Source of the DNA: JBGSKV01 sp041740975
GTDB taxonomy: Bacteria > Bdellovibrionota_B > Oligoflexia > Oligoflexales > JALZUQ01
Reading direction: 5' to 3'
Length of the DNA stretch: 64,000 bases
Assembly (NCBI GenBank): GCA_041740975.1
Contig: JBGSKV010000127.1
Span: 1 to 64,000 of the forward strand
Part shown: in pieces, positions 1 through 9,568 of the stretch
How the letters are laid out: each line of letters starts with the position of its first letter
Position numbering within the stretch: the stretch's first letter is position 1
Position numbers and translations under genes: made by a program
The notes under the pieces: model-generated
The model's database searches: none
The model's input: the letters and a program-made list of their open reading frames with translations, nothing else
Told to the model about the DNA's origin: nothing

Positions 1-10
1 GTACGCTTGC

Positions 11-432
11 CAGCCTGGCCACCGGGATTTTTGTTTGTAACAGAGCTCCTGCCCAGGCTGCGCTGGTGTTCGCGCGTCCTGCGCTCACAACCCCCTCTGA
101 ACACCACTTTGAGAAATTTCGACCAACTCTTTGCAAGTTCAAAAGCTCCAACAGTGAGGCTCCGCCAACTAGGTTTGCCTCCATCGAGCAACCGTTGCGG
201 AAGCAACTCGTGCGGGCACGCACTTGTGTGCGGAGCCTCGCCGTCACAGTTTTTACCCGATGGTTGGCTGGGGCGGCTGAGCCGGCTTAGATTTGGCTGG
301 GCATTGAGGCTGCATCAGCCGACACCGCCCAGCCAAATCTAAGCCGGGATAACCGGACCAATCAAATAAAGAATTGAAAACTGTGAGTGCGAAAGGCGGA
401 GCAAATTTAGGTCTCCGGCCGCGAAGCGGCCG
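11..432. other. Palindrome-rich non-coding stretch
   Basis: No convincing gene is seen in the first 445 bases; the open frames there have no ribosome site or recognisable protein. The DNA is more G+C-rich than its surroundings and full of inverted repeats: 11-18 with 53-60, 64-71 with 99-106, 156-165 with 230-239, 244-253 with 377-386, and 416-422 with 426-432. Small hairpins sit inside these, such as GTTGC-GGAA-GCAAC at 194-207 and CGCAC-TTGT-GTGCG at 219-232. It could be a structured RNA on either strand or a cluster of palindromic repeats. It matches no RNA family I can recognise (not RNase P, tmRNA or SRP RNA). Confidence 0.5.
244..386. repeat. Nested inverted repeat, possible palindromic element
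   Basis: An outer 10-bp repeat (TCACAGTTTT at 244-253, its complement at 377-386) encloses a perfect 21-bp inverted repeat (282-302 with 327-347). The 24-base loop of that repeat carries a further hairpin (GGCTG at 308-312, CAGCC at 316-320). The spacers between outer and inner arms are nearly equal, 28 and 29 bases, so the unit is symmetrical. There is no T-tract, so it is not a simple terminator. It may be a small non-autonomous element or part of a structured RNA. Confidence 0.6.
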
Positions 433-445
433 AATTTTCATTTAA

Positions 446-985
446 CTATGCTTTACTAGAAGTTTTTTTCTTAGAGGAAGTCGTCTGCTTCTTTTTCACG
501 GCTTTCTTTGCAACTTTTTTAGCGGGTGTTGCCGTTTTTGCGGCAGGTTTCGCCGCTGCTTTCTTTTCTTCTTTTTTTGCAGCTTTCGGTGCTTCTTTCG
601 CCGCCGGCTTGGAGTCTACCTTTGGTGCAGATTTAGATTCAGCTTTCACCTTTGGAGCTTGCGCCGCCGATGGTTTTGTCACTTCTTCTTTTGGCTTCAC
701 AGCGGGAGCTTTCGGAACAATCGGGCCAGCTGCAACCACTTCCACTTCCATTTCACCGATGGTCTGAAAAATACGTTTCCAAAGAGAGGAATCTTTTCGT
801 AGCCAGGCTTCAAAAAGTTTGCGGGCAGCACGATTGACCAGTGCTGCTGAATTAAAATATTCGATAAAGTCTTTCGACTTCGTAAGGCCTTTTAATACAC
901 TGACGTGATGATCAAGGATCAGAAGTTCGGAGCCACGCGCTCGCAGGACTAGACTTTTTTCAATCGGGATAATCAAAACTTCCAC
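446..985 (-). CDS. Hypothetical protein with histone H1-like Lys/Ala tail
   Basis: The 179-residue product starts at GTG with an AAGGAG site about 6 bases upstream. Residues 1-80 look globular and I do not recognise them. From about residue 90 the chain is low-complexity, rich in Lys, Ala and Pro with repeated KPAAK/KKAAAK-type units, ending in KKKTSSKA. Such tails occur in bacterial H1-like DNA-binding proteins and in some ribosome- or RNA-associated proteins. Nucleic acid binding is therefore an inference from composition only. A short G+C-rich hairpin without a T-tract (416-432) follows the stop codon. Confidence 0.7.
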   Translation of the reverse strand: MEVLIIPIEKSLVLRARGSELLILDHHVSVLKGLTKSKDFIEYFNSAALVNRAARKLFEAWLRKDSSLWKRIFQTIGEMEVEVVAAGPIVPKAPAVKPKEEVTKPSAAQAPKVKAESKSAPKVDSKPAAKEAPKAAKKEEKKAAAKPAAKTATPAKKVAKKAVKKKQTTSSKKKTSSKA

Positions 986-1079
986 AAAACACTCCTTAGA
1001 ATCAAAATAGGACCATTGAAAATCGTCTATCTACCGAAAAAATTCGAGCGGGATTTGATAACTATTCAATTTGTTTGAA

Positions 1080-1844
1080 TTATTTCCTAGTTGAGCAGTT
1101 CGCGGTGTCGCCGGAAAGCGCCGCCGACGTTTCCAATTCCGCTGCGGCGCGGTGACGAGCGCGATAAACTTTGAAGGGGTACGGGGCATCTTTTGCAAAG
1201 GGTTGGTAGCCCAAAACTTGTTTGAGAAAAAATCCCTGAAAGAATTTGATCATATTCGTGAAGTTTTTGTCCTGCTCCGAGCTCACTTCCAAATTGCTGC
1301 AATCAATAAGTAGATTCCAAGGCGAATGCCATTGGGTGAGATTGTTTACAATTTTACTTTTTAGCATTGCCAATTTTTCAGAACTATCGAGTTTAACATG
1401 ATCAGTGAAGCTAAGCTCCATGCATTGCTGCTGGAAATGATTCTCAAGAAAAATGGCGCCACGGAAATCTTCGGAACCTCGGCTGACTTTGAGGCGTTGA
1501 CGAATATTTAGCGCCTCGCGGGCACCGTCTTCCGAATCTTTAATTTCAAACGGTAGTGCCGACAATTCTGAATTCGCCTCGATCGAATAGCCTATAATCG
1601 AACGCATAAAAAAACCCTTAAAAAACTTAGTCATAATTTCCAAGTCTTTTTTAAGGTCGGGGTTGACTCGAGCTAGGTTGGAGCAATCCACGATGACTTT
1701 ATATGGTGAATGCCATTTTTGTAGCGCGCCAAGCCAAGCTTGTTTCCAAGCGTGAATATCTGCCTTACTATTTAACGACACCGGCGATTCAAAGCTTTGC
1801 ATCATAAGCTTTGACTGGAAGTCGTTTTGGATTTCTATTTTCAT
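1080..1844 (-). CDS. Tandem-duplicated domain protein, function unknown
   Basis: The 254-residue protein is made of two copies of one domain of about 120 residues. WHSP recurs at 44 and 172, DCSNL at 53 and 181, and FF(K/Q)GFF at 74 and 201, a period of about 128. The hydrophobic strand before DCSNL followed by a helix vaguely recalls STAS-type domains, but I cannot assign the family. There is no signal peptide or membrane segment, so it is probably cytoplasmic. It starts 12 bases after the stop of the VKOR-DsbA gene and is likely co-transcribed with it. Confidence 0.75.
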   Translation of the reverse strand: MKIEIQNDFQSKLMMQSFESPVSLNSKADIHAWKQAWLGALQKWHSPYKVIVDCSNLARVNPDLKKDLEIMTKFFKGFFMRSIIGYSIEANSELSALPFEIKDSEDGAREALNIRQRLKVSRGSEDFRGAIFLENHFQQQCMELSFTDHVKLDSSEKLAMLKSKIVNNLTQWHSPWNLLIDCSNLEVSSEQDKNFTNMIKFFQGFFLKQVLGYQPFAKDAPYPFKVYRARHRAAAELETSAALSGDTANCSTRK

Positions 1845-1856
1845 ATTGCCAAAGTT

Positions 1857-3080
1857 CTAGAGATACTTTGCGATCTCAGCTGCAAGGTCGGAAGGGCTAC
1901 GTCTGCCTTCGTATTTACGACCATTGATATATAATGAAGGAGTGCCTTCCACTTGTACGTCGTCACCAAGGCGACCGTCATCGGCGATTTTTTCTCGAAT
2001 GTCTTTTGACTTTTTGCAAGTTTCAATCTGCGCATCCGTGAGTCCGACTTTTTTAGCCCACTCTATGTAGGACTGAGAATGTAAGCCTCTTTGCTCCACA
2101 AAAGCAAGGTCATGAAATTGCCAAAACTTACCATATTGTCCGGCACATCTTGCCATGATTGCGATATTGCAAGCGTTTTGATGTCCACCACTATTTGGGT
2201 AAGCTGGATTACAGTCTCGATGCAGGGGAAAGTTCTTAAAGACGATACGGACTTTGTCTCCGAACTGCTCATGAACCTGCTTTAGCGACATGGCCAGATC
2301 ACCGCAGGCCGGGCACTCGAAATCCGCAAACTCTACTAATGTGACTTTGGCATCGTCACTTCCTTTGCGGTAGTCTTCGCCCAGGCGTGAATAAGGTGAC
2401 GTTGAAATTTCTAGGTTGAAAACGGTGTTGGGTGCGGCTTTCTTTTCATGGTCATGATCGGCCGTATCATTCGCGACATTTGATGTCCTAGCTTTACTAA
2501 ATACCAAAGTGGCGCCCAGAAGCAGTAAAACAGGAATGACGGCGTAAATACTTCCACGGATGCCTTGCCCCATTTTATATTTGCTAATGGGTATATTTAG
2601 CCAAAAAGCGCAAATTAATAAGACAAAACTCAATGCATAGATACCCATACAAGTCGGACATAAACTTCCCACTGCAAAATGCGAAATCAGTCCTAGGCCG
2701 ACCGAAACCACTAAACCAATAGTTGTGAAAAGCAAAAAACCGTGCTGCAGCGACTCTTGGCTTGCGTCTTTGGCAAGCCAAAGCGCGAGGAAATTTGGTC
2801 GAAAACTTGTGAAGCCAGCCAGAATCAAATACAAGCAGGCGGCGAAAAACCCAAGTCCGTAGCCTCCGAGAGGAATGGTCAGGAACTCACTATAAGCACT
2901 ATTGGCAACTGCATCACAGTTTAAGGTTTCGCTAATATTGCAAAACGCATCCGTTGCACCCAGTTCTTTCACTTTATAGTGATGAACCAAAGTATAAAGA
3001 CTTAGGGCAAGTCCCAACACAGCCGAGATTATGGCAATTGTAATTACTTTTTTTGACTTTTCGTTTGTCTCATACTGCAT
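1857..3080 (-). CDS. VKOR-DsbA fusion, membrane thiol oxidoreductase
   Basis: This fuses a vitamin K epoxide reductase (VKOR) domain to a periplasmic DsbA-like thioredoxin domain; such proteins make and recycle disulfide bonds in exported proteins, passing electrons to quinone. With the chosen ATG the protein has 407 residues. VKOR cysteines are C48 and C55 plus the CPTC pair C141/C144, among about five membrane segments. The soluble domain has CPAC at C256-C259 and the cis-proline stretch EGTPSLYING. An upstream start would add 28 residues, but the first membrane segment follows naturally from MQYETNEKS. A DsbA-like lipoprotein lies at 59302-60393. Confidence 0.9.
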   Translation of the reverse strand: MQYETNEKSKKVITIAIISAVLGLALSLYTLVHHYKVKELGATDAFCNISETLNCDAVANSAYSEFLTIPLGGYGLGFFAACLYLILAGFTSFRPNFLALWLAKDASQESLQHGFLLFTTIGLVVSVGLGLISHFAVGSLCPTCMGIYALSFVLLICAFWLNIPISKYKMGQGIRGSIYAVIPVLLLLGATLVFSKARTSNVANDTADHDHEKKAAPNTVFNLEISTSPYSRLGEDYRKGSDDAKVTLVEFADFECPACGDLAMSLKQVHEQFGDKVRIVFKNFPLHRDCNPAYPNSGGHQNACNIAIMARCAGQYGKFWQFHDLAFVEQRGLHSQSYIEWAKKVGLTDAQIETCKKSKDIREKIADDGRLGDDVQVEGTPSLYINGRKYEGRRSPSDLAAEIAKYL

Positions 3081-3181
3081 AACCGTCTCTCTATATTGAA
3101 AGTTCAATATTATCATATCGTTGCTTAAGCAGTCGAGCAACCACCTGTGCAAAAACTTACCCATCTCGAAGTCTAAACGAA

Positions 3182-3210
3182 TTGACTTTTCAATTCTCAG
3201 CGCTTAACTC
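3182..3210 (+). promoter_or_regulatory. Predicted promoter of tRNA-Ala
   Basis: TTGACT at 3182-3187 and TAACTC at 3205-3210 are separated by 17 bases and lie 17 bases before the tRNA. The -35 box is close to consensus; the -10 box is weak. Confidence 0.5.
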
Positions 3211-3227
3211 TAATGAGACCTTATTCG

Positions 3228-3303
<76 letters not shown>

Positions 3304-3464
3304 CTTGATTATTTTTGCGTGATGCGGCGTTGGACGGCGATAAATCGCTCAGTTATGGACTAGGAGTCCACTCCTTCGCAATTTTCTTGTCCGCCTTGCT
3401 TCACACAAAACTAATCTGCGTGGTCCATGAAACCAACTTCCCACGAAATAAAGATAAGTTAGCT

Positions 3465-4046
3465 ATGGTTTGGGCAACTCATCCCATCAATATTCGAGGC
3501 AGGAAAGTCGAAATTCGCACGCTAACGCGAGACGATGTACCTGTCGTGGCGGAAAGTCTTGTCGATCCCGATGGGTGGTTTGACGTGCAGTGGGGTATGA
3601 AGTCTGCCGAAGATTTTGCCATAATGCTGAGTGGGCGCTTGGATTCGCATGATCATGGTTTGGTTAATCCTCTCGTCTATTTTATGAATGACGAAGTTGC
3701 GGGAGTTTCCAATTTGATGCGCTTTGATCGGCAGAATCTGACAGTTGAAATCGGTGGAACCTGCGTTGCGCCCAAATGGCGACGCTCAGTCGTTAACACA
3801 GACGTAAAATTACACTTATTGAAACATTGTTTCGAAACACTAAAATGCCTTCGCGTCGAATTTCGCGTCGATGTCGAAAACTTTTCATCGCAGAACGCAG
3901 TAAAACGTATCGGTGCCACACTAGAAGGTAAACTTCGCCATCGTATGATCTTACCGGATGGTCGGATCCGCGATGGATTTATTTTTAGTATAATCGCACC
4001 CGAGTGGCCCGAAACAAAAATTCACATTCAAAATCTATTTCGTTAG
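3465..4046 (+). CDS. GNAT-family N-acetyltransferase (RimJ/RimL-like)
   Basis: The 193-residue product has the layout of RimJ/RimL-type GNAT enzymes, which transfer acetyl from acetyl-CoA to amino groups. The N-terminal strand VEIRTLTRDD is followed by a central EIGGTCVAPKWRRS and a C-terminal NAVKRIGATLEGKLRHRMI, the usual ending of this group (neighbour asparagine, then GA..EG..R.). The frame is open upstream to 3315, but those residues do not look like GNAT sequence, so I start at ATG 3465. The start lacks a strong ribosome site. The substrate is unknown. Confidence 0.8.
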   Translation: MVWATHPINIRGRKVEIRTLTRDDVPVVAESLVDPDGWFDVQWGMKSAEDFAIMLSGRLDSHDHGLVNPLVYFMNDEVAGVSNLMRFDRQNLTVEIGGTCVAPKWRRSVVNTDVKLHLLKHCFETLKCLRVEFRVDVENFSSQNAVKRIGATLEGKLRHRMILPDGRIRDGFIFSIIAPEWPETKIHIQNLFR

Positions 4047-4144
4047 AAGCCATTTTTTGGCCTCATAATTGCAATTTCATGCCTGAGGCATGCAAAGTCG
4101 GTTGGATTTTTTTATGGTTGATCGGGATACCCATTCCCATTCTG

Positions 4145-5068
4145 TTATTGCTTTATCTGCTTAGAGGCTGCGCCTAGATCATTGTTTGAGTTAAGCTCGC
4201 TAAGTTTTTCAAGTGGATCTGCTGTTTTGGTTAGCCTGGGAATATAATGCGAAAGTGAAAGAGCGAAGACAATAATGGAAATACCGAATATAGATTGCGC
4301 GGTTAGTGACTCGCCGAATAATACTAATCCGATGCCGGCGGCAAAAATAATTCCCAAATAGTAAAAATGCACGAAATCAGCGGCTTTTTCACCTTGGAAG
4401 GCTTTGGTCATATATACCTGTGCTATTTGTGTCGTGATTCCAACACCTATCAGAATGAGCCACTCTTGAGGGGTAGGTTGAATCCAGTGCATCGCCGTAT
4501 AAGGCCCGACCACCAAAAATGTGATGATGGGAAAATATAAAATAATGACCATAGGGTGTTCGGACGTACCAATCTTGCGGATCATGGTATAAGCTAATGC
4601 TGCGCACATCGCCGCTCCGACACCAATGGCCACCATGATCCACTCTATACGGGGATCAAAGCCTTTCATGAACAACACTCCGCTGAAACAAAGTCCAATC
4701 GTGACCCATTGCCACCGGGAAGCACCTTCGCCTACCAAGAGGCCGGCAAACAAAACTGCAAAAATAGGAGACATCTTTTGAAGCGTGACGGCCGAGGCTA
4801 GTGGCATGTGCTGTAATGTATAAAAATATCCGAATAAGGAAATAGTTCCAAAGAGACCTCGCAAGATGAGCAGTCCGTATTTTCGTTTGCCGAAAGGCGA
4901 AATCCCCTGACTTGCAAGCCAGAAGATACAAATCACCAAGGCGATAAAGGCCCGAAAAAAAACGACCTGGTACGTTGGAATTCGATCCAACATTTTAACG
5001 AATAGTTCCATAATGCAAAAAAGACACGTTGCCAGAAACATATTTTTTGCGCCCATCGACATAGCCAC
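4145..5068 (-). CDS. EamA/DMT-family transporter
   Basis: A 307-residue hydrophobic protein with about ten membrane segments in two EamA-like halves. Typical sites are LFVKMLDRIPTYQVVFFRAF near the N-terminus, TLQKMSPIFAVLFAGLLVGE at the end of the first half, and LGIIFAAGIGLVLFGESLT near the end of the second. Family members export amino acids, metabolites or drugs; the substrate cannot be read from sequence. A polar tail of about 30 residues follows the last segment. The start is GTG at 5068; an ATG two codons later is possible. Confidence 0.9.
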   Translation of the reverse strand: MAMSMGAKNMFLATCLFCIMELFVKMLDRIPTYQVVFFRAFIALVICIFWLASQGISPFGKRKYGLLILRGLFGTISLFGYFYTLQHMPLASAVTLQKMSPIFAVLFAGLLVGEGASRWQWVTIGLCFSGVLFMKGFDPRIEWIMVAIGVGAAMCAALAYTMIRKIGTSEHPMVIILYFPIITFLVVGPYTAMHWIQPTPQEWLILIGVGITTQIAQVYMTKAFQGEKAADFVHFYYLGIIFAAGIGLVLFGESLTAQSIFGISIIVFALSLSHYIPRLTKTADPLEKLSELNSNNDLGAASKQIKQ

Positions 5069-5131
5069 GGCTAATCCACCTTACAGGTTCAGCAAGCTTT
5101 AACCCATAGGGCATCGGTCTGTCACTTGTCA

Positions 5132-8008
5132 TTAGTGAGTGTAGCGGGAAATTGTCTCGAGAAAATCTCGTTCGTGCACTGGTTTCGTCATAAAGTCAGT
5201 GAAGCCTTGACTAAGCGCGTGGACACGTTCCTCTTGCATAGCGTGTGCCGTCACAGCGACGATCGGCCGATCATAGCCATTTTCGCGCAATTTTCGGGTA
5301 GCTTCATAACCATCCATGATGGGCATTTGAATATCCATAAAAATGAGATCGCAGTTTTTGCTCATAGCAGTACGATATCCTTCAAGACCGTTGGCAGAGC
5401 TAAAGACCTTGGCGCCTAAACTTTCAAGCATGCTTCCGATCAGAAGTCTTGTATCATCAGAGTCATCAACCACCAGAAGTCTGAGTCCGCTTAACAGTGA
5501 CTTTCTGGAATGAACGGGAGTTAGACTTTTTGTGACGTCATGGTTGATTTCAGCTTCCATCACTTCAACTTTTATCCGTGCGACAAATGTACTGCCGACG
5601 CCAAGCTCACTATGCTCAAGGTTAAAGTTACCTTCCATCGCTTCACAAAGGCGCCTTGTCAGCACCAATCCCAAACCAGTTCCGCCAAAGCGTCTCGTGG
5701 TCGAAGGATCCGCTTGATGGAAAGGTTGAAAAAGCGACGTCGCTTGTTCGCGAGATATCCCTACTCCAGTATCAATGACTTTGAAAATAAGTTCATCGTT
5801 CTCAAATCGCGTAATCAAATCCACTTTGCCGATGTCCGTGAATTTAATAGCGTTGCCCACCACATTGCTTAATATCTGGCGAATACGAGCCGCGTCCGAA
5901 TGAATTCTTGTGGGCAAGGATCCCTCGACCCGAGATCTAAACTTGATGTTTTTAGCACTGGCTTTGAACTCCATCAGTGATGCAAAGTCAGATAAAACTT
6001 CAGATATAGAGAAGTCAAAATTTTCGATTTCCAATTTTCCGGCTTCTACTTTCGAAATATCCAAAATGTCATCGACTATATGAAGAAGCTGCTCGGAATT
6101 GCGATTGATTACGGAAAGGTATTCTTCAAATCGTTCCTTTGAAAGAGTGGGGTCTCGCAATAAACCAGCAAAACCAGTGATGGCCCCCAGCGGCGTACGG
6201 ATTTCGTGACTCATATTCGCAAGAAAAAGCGTCTTCGCCTTGCTGGCACGTTCGGCGGCTTCTTTAGAAAGCAAGATTTCTTGGTCGGCGAGTTTGCGAT
6301 TCGTGATATTCATACCCGTACCAATGATGCCTTTTACGTTACCACTTTCGTCAAAAACACATTCGCCGGTAAATTCAATCCAGCGAATCTCGCCTGGCGA
6401 TGGGACCAGGCGAACTTCAATTTTGTAGGGCTCTTTCGTTCGAATGGTGTCTTCAACCACTTTTTTTGATCGTTCCAAATCACTCGGATGAAGGCGAGAA
6501 GCCAGCGTATCTTCATAATCTCCGCTCAGATTGTCACTTTTAAACCCAGTGATCTGACGCATGATCTCGCTCCAGTGGAACCGATTATCCTTTAAGTCGT
6601 ATTCCCAAAAACCAAGTTGCGCAGCATTAACAGCTTGCGTCAAACGTTGTTCGTTTTGTTTTAAGTTGTCAGCCATCAATTTTTGGTCGTGAATATCGGT
6701 GTTTGTTCCATACCAGTTGACGATGTCATTTTTTTCGTTTCGAATGGCAAGTGCTCGTCCAAGATGCCAGCGATATTCCCCGTCTTTTCGGCGAATACGA
6801 TACTGCATTTCAAATGGAGAGCCGCTTTCGAGAGAAGCTTGCCATTTTGCGAGGGTCTCTTCCAGATCGTCCGGATGATGAAGTGGATTTTCGGTCCAGT
6901 TCCAATCCTTGATTTCGTCAAACGTCTTGCCGACATAGTCAAAAAATCTTTGATTGTAATAGGTAATATTTCCCTGTGGATCTGCAATAAATAACATTTG
7001 AGGGGCCGCCTCACTAAGAGCGCGAAAATGTGTTTCGCTATCTTTGAGTCGAATGGCGCTTTCTCGGGCTTCCGTAACATTTGCCATGGCCCCAATCATG
7101 CGGACTGGTTTGCCAGTGTCATCATAGATGATGAAGCCGCGGTCATAAAACAGTCCGTATTTTTCGTCACCTAGTTTTAAGCGATATTCATCTTCCCATT
7201 CTTCTTCACCACGGCGCATTTTGCCATGAATGCCATCTTTAACGCGCTGAGCATCGTCAGGATGAATTCTCTCATACCACCACTTAGAATCGGTAATCAT
7301 ACTTTCACGAGGATATTTTAGCTGGCTAACAATGGCTTCATTCCATCGAATCTGTTGTTGTAAAAGGTCCCATTCCCAAATGACATCTTTGGTAGCTCTG
7401 CATGCTAATTCATAGCGATAATTACTTTGGCGAAGGGCTTTTTCAATGCTGAGATTCTTGTCGAGCTGTTGTTGTTTTTCAATAACTAAAGTGGCGGTGG
7501 TCGTGAGTAGTTCGACAACTTCACGATCTTGTTGCGTGGGTTCCGTAGGCGTATCGTAGTACAACGCAAATGTCCCCAGAACAGTTCCACGCGACGACAT
7601 AATGGGAGTGGACCAGCAAGAGTGTAAATTATGAGCCAGGGCATAATCAGAGTAGCCTTTCCACAACGGATCTTTTTGAATATTTTTTACGATGACAGGT
7701 TTGGCTCGAAAGGCAGCTGTTCCGCAGGAGCCTGTATTGTCTTTTATAGGAATGTAATCGATCGCGGTACAATATGCTGGTGGTAGATGAGGAGCGCACG
7801 AACAACGCAAAAACAGTCCACTTTTATCAACGAGAAGGATCGATCCGACAACTTTAGACTGTGACGCTTTTTCTGCAGTAAGGACGAGGACTTCTAAAAC
7901 AGAAAGGAGAGGTGCATTTTGAAAGGCGAGCCGAAGCGCCTCATTCTGACCATGAAGCACGGCGTTCAAAAAAGTTTGCATGCCTGGTTTGTACTGTTGA
8001 CTCTTCAT
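5132..8008 (-). CDS. Hybrid sensor histidine kinase (GAF-PAS3-HisKA-HATPase-REC)
   Basis: A 958-residue soluble hybrid kinase. Domain order is GAF (about 35-175, with GSCGTAAF), three PAS/PAC units (about 195-320, 325-450, 455-575), HisKA with SHEIRTP (phospho-acceptor H601), HATPase_c (N-box N719, DTGVGIS and GGTGLGL G-boxes) and a C-terminal receiver. The receiver has acidic pair D848/D849, phospho-acceptor D892, T920 and K942. No membrane segment is visible, so it senses a cytoplasmic signal such as redox state or a ligand. No separate response regulator gene is adjacent, so its partner is unknown. The gene is divergent from the GST gene across 250 bases. Confidence 0.95.
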   Translation of the reverse strand: MKSQQYKPGMQTFLNAVLHGQNEALRLAFQNAPLLSVLEVLVLTAEKASQSKVVGSILLVDKSGLFLRCSCAPHLPPAYCTAIDYIPIKDNTGSCGTAAFRAKPVIVKNIQKDPLWKGYSDYALAHNLHSCWSTPIMSSRGTVLGTFALYYDTPTEPTQQDREVVELLTTTATLVIEKQQQLDKNLSIEKALRQSNYRYELACRATKDVIWEWDLLQQQIRWNEAIVSQLKYPRESMITDSKWWYERIHPDDAQRVKDGIHGKMRRGEEEWEDEYRLKLGDEKYGLFYDRGFIIYDDTGKPVRMIGAMANVTEARESAIRLKDSETHFRALSEAAPQMLFIADPQGNITYYNQRFFDYVGKTFDEIKDWNWTENPLHHPDDLEETLAKWQASLESGSPFEMQYRIRRKDGEYRWHLGRALAIRNEKNDIVNWYGTNTDIHDQKLMADNLKQNEQRLTQAVNAAQLGFWEYDLKDNRFHWSEIMRQITGFKSDNLSGDYEDTLASRLHPSDLERSKKVVEDTIRTKEPYKIEVRLVPSPGEIRWIEFTGECVFDESGNVKGIIGTGMNITNRKLADQEILLSKEAAERASKAKTLFLANMSHEIRTPLGAITGFAGLLRDPTLSKERFEEYLSVINRNSEQLLHIVDDILDISKVEAGKLEIENFDFSISEVLSDFASLMEFKASAKNIKFRSRVEGSLPTRIHSDAARIRQILSNVVGNAIKFTDIGKVDLITRFENDELIFKVIDTGVGISREQATSLFQPFHQADPSTTRRFGGTGLGLVLTRRLCEAMEGNFNLEHSELGVGSTFVARIKVEVMEAEINHDVTKSLTPVHSRKSLLSGLRLLVVDDSDDTRLLIGSMLESLGAKVFSSANGLEGYRTAMSKNCDLIFMDIQMPIMDGYEATRKLRENGYDRPIVAVTAHAMQEERVHALSQGFTDFMTKPVHERDFLETISRYTH

Positions 8009-8258
8009 GGAACCCCGTTGCGTTCGTGGTCCTTTATTTTCTTAAGCATTGGGCGCGATGGTTCATGTCGAACGGGGGTAATCTGCCCAAAGTGGCTGCG
8101 GGACAACGTCTTGGAGGTAACTTGCCATACTTTTGTGCAAATGTCATCGCACTCACTACAGCATTACTCCTAGTTGGCGGTATTTACTAGGTAATTCATA
8201 CTTTTGATTTCAAAAATTTTGCTGATACGCTGGCCGCTGGCAATAAGGAGCCTTTATC

Positions 8259-8864
8259 ATGAAGCTTTTCTATTCCCCAGGTGCATGTGCTCTGTCGGTC
8301 CAAATCATTTTGCGGGAGGCCGGTTACTCATTTGACCTTATAAAGGTGAATCTCAAAACTAAAGAATCCGAGGTGGGAGATTTTCGCAAAATTAATCCAA
8401 AGGGTTATGTTCCCGTGTTGCAACTGGATAGTGGCGAAGTCTTTACCGAGAATGCTGTCATCTTGCAATGGATCGCCGACCAAAAAACTGAAATGAAGCT
8501 GTTCCCCAAGTTTGGAACAGTGGAACGATATCCGGCGATGGAATGGCTAAACTTCATTTCTACGGAACTCCACAAAGGAATTAGTTCTTTATTTAGTCCT
8601 TTTGATGACCAGGGCAAAAAAGTGATTATGACCAAGCTGCAAGTCCGTCTAGCATTCTTAGAAAAACATCTCAGTCAAAACAAATATGTACTAGGAAGCG
8701 AGTTTAGCATCGCTGATGCCTACCTTTATAATGTGATGAGATGGGCGAAAGTTGTAAACATCGACATGAGCGAACAAAAATCCATTCTCGATTTTATGGA
8801 ACGTATGTTGAAACGCCCGAGTGTCGTCGAATCCGTTGCGGCGGAAGGCTTAGCTCTATCCTAG
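8259..8864 (+). CDS. Glutathione S-transferase family protein
   Basis: The 201-residue protein starts MKLFYSPGACALS, as in bacterial beta-class GSTs, with a catalytic-type Ser/Cys region, the cis-Pro site GYVPVLQL and the glutathione-binding FTENAVILQWIA. The C-terminal all-helical half carries FSIADAYLYNVMRW, the N-capping box of the fold. It probably conjugates or reduces electrophiles in the cytoplasm. An AAGGAG site lies about 10 bases before ATG. A weak promoter-like pair (TTGATT 8204-8209, TACGCT 8226-8231) lies upstream. Confidence 0.93.
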   Translation: MKLFYSPGACALSVQIILREAGYSFDLIKVNLKTKESEVGDFRKINPKGYVPVLQLDSGEVFTENAVILQWIADQKTEMKLFPKFGTVERYPAMEWLNFISTELHKGISSLFSPFDDQGKKVIMTKLQVRLAFLEKHLSQNKYVLGSEFSIADAYLYNVMRWAKVVNIDMSEQKSILDFMERMLKRPSVVESVAAEGLALS

Positions 8865-8956
8865 TGAATCTGATTGGTATTGCTGGTTTTATAGTCTCAT
8901 GATAGGTTCCGTTAGCTTTGGTACCGGTGTGAAATGCGGCCTTTAGGAGAATTCTT

Positions 8957-9547
8957 ATGAAATTTATTAAGTCGATTTTATTACTCAGTATATTTGGTTT
9001 GATAGCCTGTGGCTCGGTAGACGAACAGGACGTCAGTTCCGTAGGTAACCTGGAAAATGCTGGAAGCGAACAGGAACTCTGCGAACGATATTCGGGCAAG
9101 TGGAAACCAAAATCGAAAGATAATCCAGATACATTGACGATCCGTGGCAAGCTCAATAAAGACACGGGCAAATGCAGATTTCGTGTGACCAATGCAAAAA
9201 ACGTAACTCTAGTCCTTGAAATGGACGGCAAGCCTTACGAAGCAGAACTAGAAAAAACTCCGATAACATTCACTTCACAGTGGACGGACAAAGTTTCGTT
9301 AGAGGGCGATGAAAACGATGCAGTATCAGAAAAAACGAATATTGGTTTTACACTGGTGATGGTTGGTGACATTGCGGGCGTAAAGTACAATATGACCTCC
9401 CAGTCACTTCTAAGTTTAGAGGGACGGGATAAGCTACGACTACAAGCCATCACACGAAGCAAATTGGTAGTGGGCAGTGAAGAAAACGAAAGTCAGCCGG
9501 TAGAGCGTTTTGATGAAACCTACCACCGCGGAAATTGGGAAGAATAA
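8957..9547 (+). CDS. Predicted lipoprotein
   Basis: A 196-residue protein with a classic lipoprotein signal, a short basic N-terminus, a leucine-rich core and the lipobox LIAC at about residues 16-19. The mature part is hydrophilic and probably beta-rich, with two further cysteines. I recognise no family. AGGAG precedes ATG. A factor-independent terminator follows immediately. Confidence 0.85.
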   Translation: MKFIKSILLLSIFGLIACGSVDEQDVSSVGNLENAGSEQELCERYSGKWKPKSKDNPDTLTIRGKLNKDTGKCRFRVTNAKNVTLVLEMDGKPYEAELEKTPITFTSQWTDKVSLEGDENDAVSEKTNIGFTLVMVGDIAGVKYNMTSQSLLSLEGRDKLRLQAITRSKLVVGSEENESQPVERFDETYHRGNWEE

Positions 9548-9568
9548 AATTTTCTTTGTACTAATCTT

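Noticed and set aside
7..342. Open frames in the first 440 bases
   Set aside because: No ribosome site, no recognisable protein, composition set by palindromes.
244..386. Integron attC site
   Set aside because: Size and palindrome fit loosely, but no GTTRRRY core site at the ends.
416..432. Rho-independent terminator after the 446-985 gene
   Set aside because: The 7-bp G+C stem has no T-tract on either strand.
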